Below, piece by piece: positions 41,463-50,438 of a stretch of DNA of 64,000 nucleotides (position 1 is its first letter; each line of letters begins with the position of its first letter). The notes beneath the pieces were generated by a model that did not search any database, was not told the origin of the DNA, and was given only the letters and a program-made list of their open reading frames with translations. This DNA is from Sporolactobacillus shoreicorticis (GTDB lineage Bacteria; Bacillota; Bacilli; Bacillales; Sporolactobacillaceae), in NCBI RefSeq assembly GCF_024125445.1, contig NZ_JAMXWM010000010.1:62001-126000 (forward strand), in the 5' to 3' direction. The position numbers and the translations under genes were made by a program.

Positions 41463-42560
41463 TTGATAACTGTCTATTTTGAAGCTGGCCGGCGCTTTCG
41501 GAAATTGGCGAAGAAAAATCAGCCATTTTCCACGCGTCGGGCGAGCAGCATTTTAAAAGAAATGGAGGAACGCGCGCAAATCGCTGGATTTACCGAGGCG
41601 GTCGTCTACACGATCTACGACGGAGAGCGTCCGCTCTTTAAAGACCGTCATCCGGTTGGCGCTGGACAGCCTACCAATCTGCTGTTTCTTGTACAGGAGG
41701 CTCTCACGACAGTGTTTGCCAGCGAGCCAGAGGCAGATAAAAACCGGTTGCTTCAACGGCTGGCTGAAGCGATGCGAGATCCGGATGAACCGGAACAAAC
41801 GGGCGGCCTGCCGCGGGCGACAGGGAAGCGGCCTTTCTTTTACCGGGTACTCAAACATGAACCTGGGGTTCGTGATCAGCCAACAATCCAGAGGCCGAAC
41901 CCTCCAAAGAGTCCCCTTGAGAAAAGGAATGAACCGATGACTGATCCGAATGATCGACCAATTAAAAACGAACGGCCACATCAGCAGCCGGAACCAGCTG
42001 CCTCTCAGGAACCGAATCAGGAACGCGGGGAACCTTCCCGTATTCCTGATTCGGGTAGGCAAAAATGGAACCTAACAGCCAGCTTTGCCAAGGCGCTCGC
42101 ATTCTGTCGAACCTCCTGGCGAAAAAGCGTACCGAGACTGATGCGGGTCACTAAATATTTCACTCAGTTCATAGTGCGGGGCATTAAAAGTGCGATTCAA
42201 CATCACCAGGCAGTCAGGTTTCATCGTGAAGAACGTCGGGCCAAGGCACTGGACGTGCAACTGGAACGGGAGAAGCAGAAAGCAAGGCTCTATGAGGAGC
42301 TGGCGGCGGACCGGAACCGGGTCAAAAAACAGGTGGAGTCAGATGCCCGGCGCGAGGAACGGCTAGCTCAAGAGCTGAAAAAAGCCCGGGGTGCGCGCGT
42401 GCATTCTGGGCATGGAGGGGCAATTGCCGGCACCCTGATGGTTGCTGGGATGCTTTTCGGTGGTCTATGGCTATGGCAGCATCCGGCTACGGCCCATCAA
42501 ACGATGGAAATGATTTTGACCTTTAAAAATCAGCTCTTTGGTCACTTTGGGCTGCATTGA
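41463..42560 (+). CDS. Pro-rich coiled-coil protein with C-terminal membrane helix
   Basis: TTG start after AGAGGGTGGG. 365 residues: a small folded N-terminal part (about 1-110), a Pro/Glu/Asn-rich linker (130-200), a basic region, a long coiled coil (about 245-320, RREERLAQELKK) and a transmembrane helix (GTLMVAGMLFGGLWLW). It may bridge the cytoplasmic DNA complex and the membrane channel. No family recognised. Confidence 0.6.
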   Translation: MITVYFEAGRRFRKLAKKNQPFSTRRASSILKEMEERAQIAGFTEAVVYTIYDGERPLFKDRHPVGAGQPTNLLFLVQEALTTVFASEPEADKNRLLQRLAEAMRDPDEPEQTGGLPRATGKRPFFYRVLKHEPGVRDQPTIQRPNPPKSPLEKRNEPMTDPNDRPIKNERPHQQPEPAASQEPNQERGEPSRIPDSGRQKWNLTASFAKALAFCRTSWRKSVPRLMRVTKYFTQFIVRGIKSAIQHHQAVRFHREERRAKALDVQLEREKQKARLYEELAADRNRVKKQVESDARREERLAQELKKARGARVHSGHGGAIAGTLMVAGMLFGGLWLWQHPATAHQTMEMILTFKNQLFGHFGLH

Positions 42561-42576
42561 GAGGAGGACGAGGTAA

Positions 42577-42939
42577 GTGGAAAAAAAGAAAAAAAGCACG
42601 AACTGGGCCGCTTTCCTACTGCGCCCTTATGTGTGGCCGTTTTGGATTGTGGCTGCGGCAATTCTGGCTTACGCAGCCGCAAATTTCTGCCTGACACTGA
42701 TTGGCCGACTGCCGGTTACGCTGCGTGCGCTGACGACTCAGACACACGACGGTTCACTGGGACAGGGTGGGTTGCCCAATTTACTTTCAGGTTTTACGCC
42801 TTCCTGGCTTATCACTCCCCATCCGTCGATCTGGGCAGCTTATGGCTTGGCCGCCATAGTGCTTGGTGTCTTTATTCTTAAGATACTGAGCCGGCTTCGC
42901 CGTGCCGCCGATCAAATTGAACGGAGTGCGCGACAATGA
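42577..42939 (+). CDS. Two-helix membrane protein upstream of VirD4
   Basis: GTG start after GAGAGGAGGACGAGG. Helices near residues 17-42 and 87-106. Its layout (helix, RLP motif, Pro-containing loop, helix) copies the N-terminal membrane region of the adjacent VirD4 protein, where ARLPGYL parallels GRLPVTL here. It may be a partner that pairs with VirD4 in the membrane. It overlaps virD4 by 4 bp. Confidence 0.6.
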   Translation: MEKKKKSTNWAAFLLRPYVWPFWIVAAAILAYAAANFCLTLIGRLPVTLRALTTQTHDGSLGQGGLPNLLSGFTPSWLITPHPSIWAAYGLAAIVLGVFILKILSRLRRAADQIERSARQ

Positions 42940-45140
42940 ATCGGCGCTACAAGCAATGGAAGAAAGTGCTTGCAGCGCCGTGGTTTCTCGTGACGTTTGC
43001 GATTGGCGTGATTTGGCTCGCCTTTCTGACGGTTAACTTTATTCTGAACATGCTCGCGCGCCTGCCGGGTTACCTGCATGAAACACTGCAGACCGCAGCC
43101 GATCAGGCGGCAAATCGTCCGTCTCTTTTAAAAGGCTGGGCGCAATGGCTGGTTACGCCGATTCTATCACTCTTTCCCGTCTATGCAATCGTTGCGATTA
43201 TTTTAGCCATCTATCTTCCGATTCGGGTGTATAAAATGCGGATTGCTTACCGGGACATCAATCTGGGTACGGAAGGCACTCGGCGATGGACGACGCTAAA
43301 GGAGATTAAGGGACAATACAAATCAATCGCGGATGATGATAAAGAATATCCTGGTAAATCCGGCTATCCTGTGCTGCACTACAATCACAGGCTATACATC
43401 GAAACGATGAATACGCATTCTGCTGTGGATTCCTCTACGCAGTCTGGTAAGACGGAAACGTTCACCTATCCTTTGATTGACGCAATCATGCGTGCTGAGA
43501 TAAAGGATTCGGTTGTTCTCACTGACATCAAAGGGGATATGCTGAAGAACACGCGCGCTGAATTCATTGCGCATGGCTACGACGTAAAAGTGTTTAACCT
43601 GCTTCTGCCCTATCAGGGGATTGCGTATAACCCTTTGGAGCTAATCAAACGCGCTTATCTTAAGAAGGATTACGCGAAGGCGCAGCAACTGTGCAATACG
43701 CTTTCCTACTCACTATTCCACAATCCAAACGCAAAGGATCCGATGTGGGAGGAGTCGAGCATTTCGCTAACAAACGCGCTGATCTTAGCTGTTTGCGGGA
43801 TTTGCGAAAAAATTGGCCATCCGGAATGCATCACGATGTATACCGTGACCGTCATGCTCAACGAGCTTGGCAGCAATCCGGACGAGGATGGTATGACCGA
43901 TTTGGATTCTTTCTTCGGCGGTCTTCCGGTGAACGATCCGGCCAAGCTACAGTACGGAACGGTGCAGTTCAGCCAAGGCGTCACGCGATCCGGTATCTTC
44001 ACCGGCACGATGGCCAAGCTGAAAAACTATGCCTATGACACGATTGCGCGCATGACCTCAGCTAATGATCTGAATTTTGAAGATTTGGCGTATGGAGAAA
44101 AACCTGTTGCGCTTTTTATCGTCTATCCCGATTGGGACGACTCCAATTACAGCTTGATCTCAACTTTCCTGAGTCAGGCCAACGCCGTACTCAGCGAGAA
44201 AGCAACACTCTCAAAGGACAGCCGTTTACCCCGGCGCATTCACTATGTGCTGGAGGAAGTCGCAAACATTCCGGCAATTGAAGGCCTTTCGCGGGCAATG
44301 AACGTTGGCCTTAGCCGTAATATTCTCTACCACTTAATCTTTCAGAGCCGTGCGCAGATGGAGGATAAATACGGAAAAGAACTTGCCGCGGCGATTATTG
44401 GTGCCTGCGGCAACAGGTACTTCATCATGTCCGACGGACAGGAAGACGCTGAGGAGTTTTCTAAACTGCTTGGCACTCAGACGATCATTGCGCCTGATCG
44501 CCAAGGCGATCCCCTGGCGATCGACAAGGTGTACTCCGAACGTGAGGCTCCGCGTCCCTTGCTCATGCCGGACGAGCTGATGACGCTTCAGGATGGCGAG
44601 TGGGTATTGGTCCGCACAAAACATCGACGCGATTTGAAGGGCAGACGAATTAAGGCCTATCCGATTTTTGCGAATGTGACCGATGGGACGCAGATGCTGG
44701 CACGCCATGAGTACCTGATGCATCGTTTCAATCATCCGAGCACGTTTGAGGAAATGAATCTGTGGGGAGCACACAAGGATATTGATCTTAACAAACTGGT
44801 TATTGACTTTCAGCATCCGGAAGCTGTTACGGAGCCTTTATCTGCTCCGGTTGCCGAAAACCATTCCAAAACGAAAGAAGGTGATCCTTTGGAAAACAGG
44901 AATATCGAAGGCATCCCTGGGACGGAAACTGGCATTCTGACTGTCCTGACGGGTGATCAGTTGGAACTGCTCCGACGGTCTTTTGCCCGATTAGATCCTG
45001 ATCGCGCGGAAACCTTTAATCGACTGGACACCGTCGAAGCGGTCGAGCAGTTTTTTGGTTATGAAGCCAATGCTGCACTGCGTGAGGCGGACGGCATTCG
45101 ACAGATCCTCAGCTTGCTGCCCGAGCGAAAGGAGGCCTGA
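42936..45140 (+). CDS. virD4: VirD4/TraK-like type IV coupling protein
   Basis: A 734-residue inner-membrane ATPase that links the relaxase-DNA complex to the channel. Two N-terminal helices (15-40, 72-97) precede a RecA-like domain with the Walker A variant STQSGKT (167-173) and Walker B HYVLEEVANIP near 430. NRYFIMSDGQ and related TraG-family motifs follow. The C-terminal 100 residues are variable. It is translationally coupled to the small membrane protein before it, and the VirB6-like gene starts 2 bp later. Confidence 0.93.
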   Translation: MNRRYKQWKKVLAAPWFLVTFAIGVIWLAFLTVNFILNMLARLPGYLHETLQTAADQAANRPSLLKGWAQWLVTPILSLFPVYAIVAIILAIYLPIRVYKMRIAYRDINLGTEGTRRWTTLKEIKGQYKSIADDDKEYPGKSGYPVLHYNHRLYIETMNTHSAVDSSTQSGKTETFTYPLIDAIMRAEIKDSVVLTDIKGDMLKNTRAEFIAHGYDVKVFNLLLPYQGIAYNPLELIKRAYLKKDYAKAQQLCNTLSYSLFHNPNAKDPMWEESSISLTNALILAVCGICEKIGHPECITMYTVTVMLNELGSNPDEDGMTDLDSFFGGLPVNDPAKLQYGTVQFSQGVTRSGIFTGTMAKLKNYAYDTIARMTSANDLNFEDLAYGEKPVALFIVYPDWDDSNYSLISTFLSQANAVLSEKATLSKDSRLPRRIHYVLEEVANIPAIEGLSRAMNVGLSRNILYHLIFQSRAQMEDKYGKELAAAIIGACGNRYFIMSDGQEDAEEFSKLLGTQTIIAPDRQGDPLAIDKVYSEREAPRPLLMPDELMTLQDGEWVLVRTKHRRDLKGRRIKAYPIFANVTDGTQMLARHEYLMHRFNHPSTFEEMNLWGAHKDIDLNKLVIDFQHPEAVTEPLSAPVAENHSKTKEGDPLENRNIEGIPGTETGILTVLTGDQLELLRRSFARLDPDRAETFNRLDTVEAVEQFFGYEANAALREADGIRQILSLLPERKEA

Positions 45141-45142
45141 CC

Positions 45143-47557
45143 ATGGGGAATCTAAACGACGACCAGATCATTTCTAAGTTGAAAAGCATCCTAGACTTTT
45201 TGAGCTTAAATTCGCCTGGGACGGATATTCTGCGCTGGATGGGATGGCAAATCATTAAAGGACTTGCTACGGTCGATAATACATTGAGCGCCGGGGTTAC
45301 GATGGCTTATAAACTGATGGCGTTTTACGATTCAGCTGCATTCAAAAGCTTCATCAATCCCTATATGGGATTTTTCTTTACGATGGCAGGACTTGCCATT
45401 GCCTATCTGGGCTGGACGATTATCATCCGGCACCGGACGGATTACAACAAGCTGATCGTTAATGCCCTGGTTGTCATCACCTTTTTTGCGGCGATGCCCT
45501 GGGGCATGCAGCAAATGTACAAGATGGTCGACGCCGGGCAAAAAGATCTCAGTTCAGCCAAAAGCCTGAGCAGCCATATGGGTGACGGGACACAGGTGAT
45601 TAAGTCCAATATCACCGATCTTTATCTGCTAGATAAGGCAAAATTCAAGGCGAGCAAGATGAGCAGTAAGAATTACATCACAAGCGACAGCGATGTTTCA
45701 GTCATGGACATCAATGAGGCTGTGGACACTGGCAGTGACTCGCCACTGTCGGACGATGGCAAACAGATCCTTGCCAAAAAGTTGAGCAATTCATCCGGTA
45801 AATTAAAGTTGGCAGACATGCAGACGCATTGGTTCACGGCGGACGAAGCGTACTACCGGTATTCCTGGCATCCGTTTCTCATGATTATCAGCCTGCTGAT
45901 GACAATGGTGGTGGTCCTGAGCACGATGTTCAAGGTAGCTCAACTGAGCATAGAGCTCGCTCTTGTCAAAGCGATTGCCATCGGCAGCTCATTTACGGAT
46001 ATTGAGAGTGGGCAGCGGACAAAAAAGCTGATCCTTAAGATCCGGAACATCTTCATTGTCCTTTATTTAATGGCACTGACCTTGAAGATTTATTTTGTTT
46101 TTCTGGATTATATCGGCAGTGTCGGCGGTATAAACGATTTGGTACGCGTGATTTTTACAGTGGCAGCTGGTTTCCTAGTCATCGACGGACCGAATATCAT
46201 TGAAGAGCTCTTCGGCGTCAATGCCGGCATGGGTAGCGCAATTAAAGGAGCGATGGGCCTCATGGGTGCCAGCTTCTTGGCTTCCCGTGCGGCCGGTGGT
46301 ATGGCGAGTGCTGGTAAAAAGGCGCTGGATGTCGGCAAGAAAATGGCCGGGCATGCAGCGACTGCAGGTGGTGCAGCGCTTGGTGCTGGGAAAGGCGCAC
46401 TGGATGGTTTCAAAGACAAAGCTGCATCCGGAGATGCCGGCAATTTCTCAACTGCTGCGGATAAGCTCGGAGGTGCACTTGGCAAGTCTTCCGGGCAGGA
46501 TTCATCTGGAGGCCTGTCTGGAATGAAGGCGCCACTGTCCAACGAAGCAGCAGCACAGGAAACGAAAGACAAGATTGCAAAAGCGGCTCAGGGATCGGGA
46601 TTGGGCGTCCGTGGCGCCGGTCAGACCTTAGACGCGTCTCAAGGAAACAGTCAATCCTCGGCTGGTTCTTCCGCTGGTACAGTGCCGTCTGATCAGTCGG
46701 CTGATGAGAGCCTGGGGGCATCTGATGCACCCATGTCCTCGCCAGCTGCAGCTATGGGTGGTTCATCTTCTGATGGACTAACGACACCAGCTTCAGCAGC
46801 AAAAGGGGCGTTTGCGGGATTTGGTCATTCATCATTTTCGCCCCAGTCTACGAGACCTGCGCCATTGCCAACGCATGCGACCTTGCCGGCTTCCGTTGCT
46901 CAACGCGCCGCTGCGGGCAAGCAGGCAATCGCAGCTTCCGTACCGAAACCTACGACGTGCGAAACCCTGGGCCAGGCAGCGCGCAGAAAGTTGACTGACG
47001 GCTATGCCGGCATGGCCCAGCGTGTTTCCGATTCTGCGCCCTTTCAGGCCTATCGTAAAAGCCGCGATTTAACGTATAACTCAATCGCGGGACCGCCGCC
47101 GGAGAGTGTTCCCGTGCAAGATGAGGGCAGTTCAGGTAGTTCGTCGTCCACTCCAGGTTCTGCGGGTTCGTCCAGTCATTCAGCCGGTCCACCGGTTATG
47201 CCGACCTCTCTCTCAATTCCGGCTACGGCGGACACGTCGCACTCGGTTGCACATTTCCAGTCGTCCGCAGTTCCGTCCGTTCCGCAGGAATTGCATCAAT
47301 ACTCAAAGGCCAACTGGAACAGTGTTCAAGAGCAGTATCCCGGAGCGCAGGCGGTAGGATCGGCTAGTTTTTGGCGCAGTCATGGTGTGGCCATCCAACC
47401 TGATGCGCGGCCGATTTCTGTTTCTGTACCTGTCAAGGATGCCGCAGGCAAGGTCACAGGGTTCGATTCTGGTGAAGTCTACGACATTAGCCAGACCACA
47501 ATGCCCGCTGGGAGCGTTCCGGGATGGCTTTCTCAAAATAAGAAAAAGGGGAGATAA
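45143..47557 (+). CDS. VirB6/TraL-like channel protein with C-terminal ArdC-N-like domain
   Basis: 804 residues. The first 390 contain about six to seven transmembrane helices, as in TrbL/VirB6-type channel proteins. An Ala/Gly/Ser-rich linker (about 390-700) follows. The last 83 residues (722-804) carry YPGAQAVGSASFW, SVPVKD and VYDISQTTMP, which parallel FPGAKAVGSFQFW, IQVPAK and VFDISQTTCP of the ArdC-type protein encoded 1 kb downstream. That fusion is unusual. It lies between virD4 and the PrgI-like gene. Confidence 0.78.
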   Translation: MGNLNDDQIISKLKSILDFLSLNSPGTDILRWMGWQIIKGLATVDNTLSAGVTMAYKLMAFYDSAAFKSFINPYMGFFFTMAGLAIAYLGWTIIIRHRTDYNKLIVNALVVITFFAAMPWGMQQMYKMVDAGQKDLSSAKSLSSHMGDGTQVIKSNITDLYLLDKAKFKASKMSSKNYITSDSDVSVMDINEAVDTGSDSPLSDDGKQILAKKLSNSSGKLKLADMQTHWFTADEAYYRYSWHPFLMIISLLMTMVVVLSTMFKVAQLSIELALVKAIAIGSSFTDIESGQRTKKLILKIRNIFIVLYLMALTLKIYFVFLDYIGSVGGINDLVRVIFTVAAGFLVIDGPNIIEELFGVNAGMGSAIKGAMGLMGASFLASRAAGGMASAGKKALDVGKKMAGHAATAGGAALGAGKGALDGFKDKAASGDAGNFSTAADKLGGALGKSSGQDSSGGLSGMKAPLSNEAAAQETKDKIAKAAQGSGLGVRGAGQTLDASQGNSQSSAGSSAGTVPSDQSADESLGASDAPMSSPAAAMGGSSSDGLTTPASAAKGAFAGFGHSSFSPQSTRPAPLPTHATLPASVAQRAAAGKQAIAASVPKPTTCETLGQAARRKLTDGYAGMAQRVSDSAPFQAYRKSRDLTYNSIAGPPPESVPVQDEGSSGSSSSTPGSAGSSSHSAGPPVMPTSLSIPATADTSHSVAHFQSSAVPSVPQELHQYSKANWNSVQEQYPGAQAVGSASFWRSHGVAIQPDARPISVSVPVKDAAGKVTGFDSGEVYDISQTTMPAGSVPGWLSQNKKKGR

Positions 47558-47560
47558 ATC

Positions 47561-47896
47561 GTGAGCCAGATGCGCACATTCATTCAAACGCCTCACAATC
47601 TGCAGGTCAAACTAGGATTCTATGGGCTTTCGATTCCGCAGTGGCTGTTTGTTTTTGCCAGCGCCGGGATGGCTTTTTTGACGAAATTTCTCGTGTTGCC
47701 CGGATTTTCGTACCTCTATGTTTTCCTAGTACCTATTACGCTGTACGTGCTGCTGATGCCCAGCCGGCATGCTGCGGGCAAGTCAATGGTGCAGGAAATG
47801 TTGATTGTGCTGTTGCGTGATCACGGGGTGTACCGCTCCGTCCTACCGCCGGATAAAGTGGAATCCGCGGAAGGGGGCAGGGATCATGCCGTTTAA
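47561..47896 (+). CDS. PrgI/TraC-like small membrane protein
   Basis: GTG start, 3 bp after the VirB6-like stop. 111 residues with two central helices (IPQWLFVFASAGMAF and YVFLVPITLYVLL) after a hydrophilic start, the shape of PrgI/TraC (VirB3-type) T4SS components that always precede VirB4. Here the next gene is a TraD-like protein. Confidence 0.7.
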   Translation: MSQMRTFIQTPHNLQVKLGFYGLSIPQWLFVFASAGMAFLTKFLVLPGFSYLYVFLVPITLYVLLMPSRHAAGKSMVQEMLIVLLRDHGVYRSVLPPDKVESAEGGRDHAV

Positions 47897-48467
47897 TGCG
47901 ATCGAAGAGCGCGAGAAGGCGCGACAGCCGAAGAATCGCCGCGAGAAGAAAGCACTTGCCGAGTTAAACGGAATTAATCGGATCTACCCGGTTTGTGGTT
48001 ATACCGATGAGGGTTTTGTTCGGACGAAGGCGCTTGGATTCATTGATGGATTTTTCGAGATCCTAAAAGTCCGCCAGTATGATCTTTATAAACTCGACGC
48101 CGCGCAGTATGATGCGCTGACGTCCGGGCAGTGGAATCTAAACAAACTGTATGCGCCGCCGCTTAAAGAGGTCTACCTCAATTTTCCGGAGGACAATCAG
48201 GAGCAGCAGAACTATTGGAAATATAAGATTGAGCATACGACGGATCCGAATCGGCTGCGCGTTCAGAATTTTGAATTGGAAAAGTTACGCTACATTGAAA
48301 AGAAGCATCGTATGCGCAATGTCTATCTTTGCGTTTTTGGAAAGACCGAAGAGGAACTTAAATCTCGCCTGCAGGATCTGGAACGTTTTAAAGATCACCT
48401 GGGGCAAGAAGCACTCTCGTTAAGCGATAAAAAACGCGTACTCTCCAGTCTCAACAATCAGTTATGA
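47886..48467 (+). CDS. TraD-like transfer protein upstream of VirB4
   Basis: The ATG at 47886 follows GAAGGGGGCAGG. 193 residues with a basic start (EKARQPKNRREKK), YPVCGYTDEGF and QNYWKYKIEHTTDPN, like the about 200-residue proteins that lie between PrgI- and VirB4-type genes in pSK41-related systems. It lacks a P-loop. The VirB4 gene normally follows at once, but here it is 7.1 kb away behind inserted cargo. Confidence 0.65.
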   Translation: MPFNAIEEREKARQPKNRREKKALAELNGINRIYPVCGYTDEGFVRTKALGFIDGFFEILKVRQYDLYKLDAAQYDALTSGQWNLNKLYAPPLKEVYLNFPEDNQEQQNYWKYKIEHTTDPNRLRVQNFELEKLRYIEKKHRMRNVYLCVFGKTEEELKSRLQDLERFKDHLGQEALSLSDKKRVLSSLNNQL

Positions 48468-48481
48468 AAGGGGACTTATCA

Positions 48482-48616
48482 ATGAAGACGAATAGCCAGT
48501 CTGACCACGATGCACCGGTGACACTTGACGCGTACGGGCAGCCGGAAGCGTGGATGAACCAGCCCGAGCTTCCGGAACTGGCCAAGGCAGAGGAGGAACT
48601 TTTCGATGCCGAATAA
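48482..48616 (+). CDS. Small acidic hypothetical protein (44 aa)
   Basis: GAAAGGGGAC precedes the ATG. The frame (MKTNSQSDHDAPV, then acidic and Pro-rich) overlaps the ArdC-type gene start by 11 bp and contains its ribosome site, so it may act as a coupled leader gene. Confidence 0.5.
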   Translation: MKTNSQSDHDAPVTLDAYGQPEAWMNQPELPELAKAEEELFDAE

Positions 48617-49676
48617 AAGCTTTCATCAAAAAACGTTTAAGCAAAAACAAGCGGAGGTTCAGGCCTTGGTCAGTCAGATGGATCAGGCCGTGGACAGCTA
48701 TTTTGTCGACCCGGAGAAGCTCAAACAGTATCTTTCGTTTATGAGCCAGTTTCATCGCTATTCGCCGGCCAATGTTGCGCTGATTGAAAAGCAGTTTCCT
48801 GGTGCAAAAGCGGTCGGTTCATTTCAATTTTGGAAGTCCAAGGACTACACCGTTAGAAAAGGAGAACATGGCGAGAAAATTTGGGTGCCGATTCAGGTGC
48901 CGGCCAAATTTCAGACTAAGACGGGCGAGTGGAAACCTATCCGTCAAGCAACAGAGGCTGAGCGGGTTGCGCTTGAACAGGGCACACTCCGGCAAATTGA
49001 GGCGCACAGGAGTTACACGATCGGAACGGTTTTTGATATTTCTCAAACAACCTGCCCGATTGAGAAATTGCCGGAGCTTTTTCCTAACCGCCATATCACG
49101 GGGGAAATCAAAAATTTTGATCTTTGGATGCGTGGTTTGCGCCAGGAGGCAAAAAACCTGGGCGTGACGATTGATGAGACCAGCCCCTATACATTCGGCG
49201 CAGCTAAAGGCGTTTTTATTCCAAAACTTAATAAGATTGAGTTGAACCCTCGGAACACGTCGTTTGAGAACGCCACCGTCTTAACTCATGAGCTGGCACA
49301 TGCGGCGCTTCATCCACAGGACAAAAGAGTCAAAACGACCGTTAGAGAAAAAGAGTTTCAGGCAGAGATGACTGCATATGTTGTGCATGCCCACTTTGGC
49401 ATTGACACTCAGAATGAGTCTTTGCACTATCTAGCTAGCTGGACGAAAAATAAAACATTAGCCGATAAAAAGAAACTGATCGGTGAAGTCCACGAGACGT
49501 CACTGAGCTTTATCGCGACCTTGGAAAGCGAACTGGCCAAGGGAAAAGAACAGCCCAACGCCAGAGAAACAGTCCCCAATGCTAAGGGTTCAGCGGCCTA
49601 CGCCTTACCTGGGCGATCCCCCAAAATTAACGTTTCCGGAAAACACCGGGCGCATTCTCCTATGGTAAGTCACTGA
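48606..49676 (+). CDS. ArdC-type antirestriction protein (ssDNA-binding domain plus zincin)
   Basis: 356 residues. The N-terminal ArdC-N-like domain (about 15-155) has FPGAKAVGSFQFW and VFDISQTT. The metallopeptidase domain has HELAH at 228-232, with a downstream conserved Glu likely in KEFQAEMTAY. Proteins of this type enter the recipient with plasmid DNA and protect it from restriction. GAGGAGG lies 9 bp upstream. It is the first gene of the cargo between the TraD-like gene and VirB4. Confidence 0.85.
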   Translation: MPNKSFHQKTFKQKQAEVQALVSQMDQAVDSYFVDPEKLKQYLSFMSQFHRYSPANVALIEKQFPGAKAVGSFQFWKSKDYTVRKGEHGEKIWVPIQVPAKFQTKTGEWKPIRQATEAERVALEQGTLRQIEAHRSYTIGTVFDISQTTCPIEKLPELFPNRHITGEIKNFDLWMRGLRQEAKNLGVTIDETSPYTFGAAKGVFIPKLNKIELNPRNTSFENATVLTHELAHAALHPQDKRVKTTVREKEFQAEMTAYVVHAHFGIDTQNESLHYLASWTKNKTLADKKKLIGEVHETSLSFIATLESELAKGKEQPNARETVPNAKGSAAYALPGRSPKINVSGKHRAHSPMVSH

Positions 49677-49763
49677 GTAGACGGGCACATGAATTTTCCG
49701 AAAGGAGGTGAGGAATTGTTTCCCGTCGGTCAGCCGGTGAAAAAATAAAATGAGGTGTTTTGC

Positions 49764-50345
49764 ATGTACGCTCTAACCAAACCGAACACTTGGTTTAAAA
49801 TGGCGGTCACGTTACTTGTGGCCGCTTTGTTTTTTGTTGGATTCTGGGGCACGAGCCACGCGGCCGGTTCGACCGCGAGCCAACAGGCAACCATTACGAT
49901 TAATCCAGGCTCGCGTACGATAACCTCCGGTGGTGATGTCACTCTTCCCGCGGATACCCTGAACGGAGCTCAGCAGACGACCGCTTTGGCACTGAGCAAT
50001 CTGGGAATTGTTGATGCGTCTGGCAGTGGGGCTGGTTGGCATGTGACGATTGATGCGCCACAGGTTTCGGCAGAATCCAAAACATTGCCGGCCGGCAGTG
50101 TGCAACTCGATCCAGTGCAGTCCGTCAGCAAAGTGGACACCACTTCTTCAGCGACACCAGCAATTAGTACGTCTTCCGTTGCACCAGTGGATACCGGATC
50201 GGTGACTCTGCTTGATGCAGCAGCTGGTGACGGGATGGGCAGCTATAGCGCGGCGCTGAAAAATCTGACGGTGATCATTCCGGCGTCTGCTTATGCCGGA
50301 ACCTATACGACTACACTGACTTACAATCTGTCTACCGCTCCTTGA
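49764..50345 (+). CDS. WxL-type cell-surface protein
   Basis: 193 residues. Signal peptide with LLVAALFFVGFWG, cleaved near SHAAG. The mature part is a WxL-like domain: GWHVTIDAP in the middle and GTYTTTLTYNLSTAP at the end, where the last motif has Tyr in place of the usual Trp. WxL proteins attach non-covalently to peptidoglycan. GAGGTG lies 7 bp before the ATG; a GTG within that site is less likely. A WxL-interacting protein gene follows. Confidence 0.8.
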   Translation: MYALTKPNTWFKMAVTLLVAALFFVGFWGTSHAAGSTASQQATITINPGSRTITSGGDVTLPADTLNGAQQTTALALSNLGIVDASGSGAGWHVTIDAPQVSAESKTLPAGSVQLDPVQSVSKVDTTSSATPAISTSSVAPVDTGSVTLLDAAAGDGMGSYSAALKNLTVIIPASAYAGTYTTTLTYNLSTAP

Positions 50346-50358
50346 TTTGATTCCTGAT

Positions 50359-50407
50359 GAGGGCTGAAAAGCCCTCTATACATAGCCTTTCAAATTAATC
50401 GAAAGGC
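50359..50407 (+). terminator. Double hairpin after the WxL gene
   Basis: GAGGGCT/AGCCCTC (50359-50376) and GCCTTTC/GAAAGGC (50385-50407) stand next to each other. No strong T-run follows, so attenuation or mRNA protection is as likely as termination. Confidence 0.5.
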
Positions 50408-50438
50408 AAAAAATTTGAGAAGGGATGATGTATTTATT

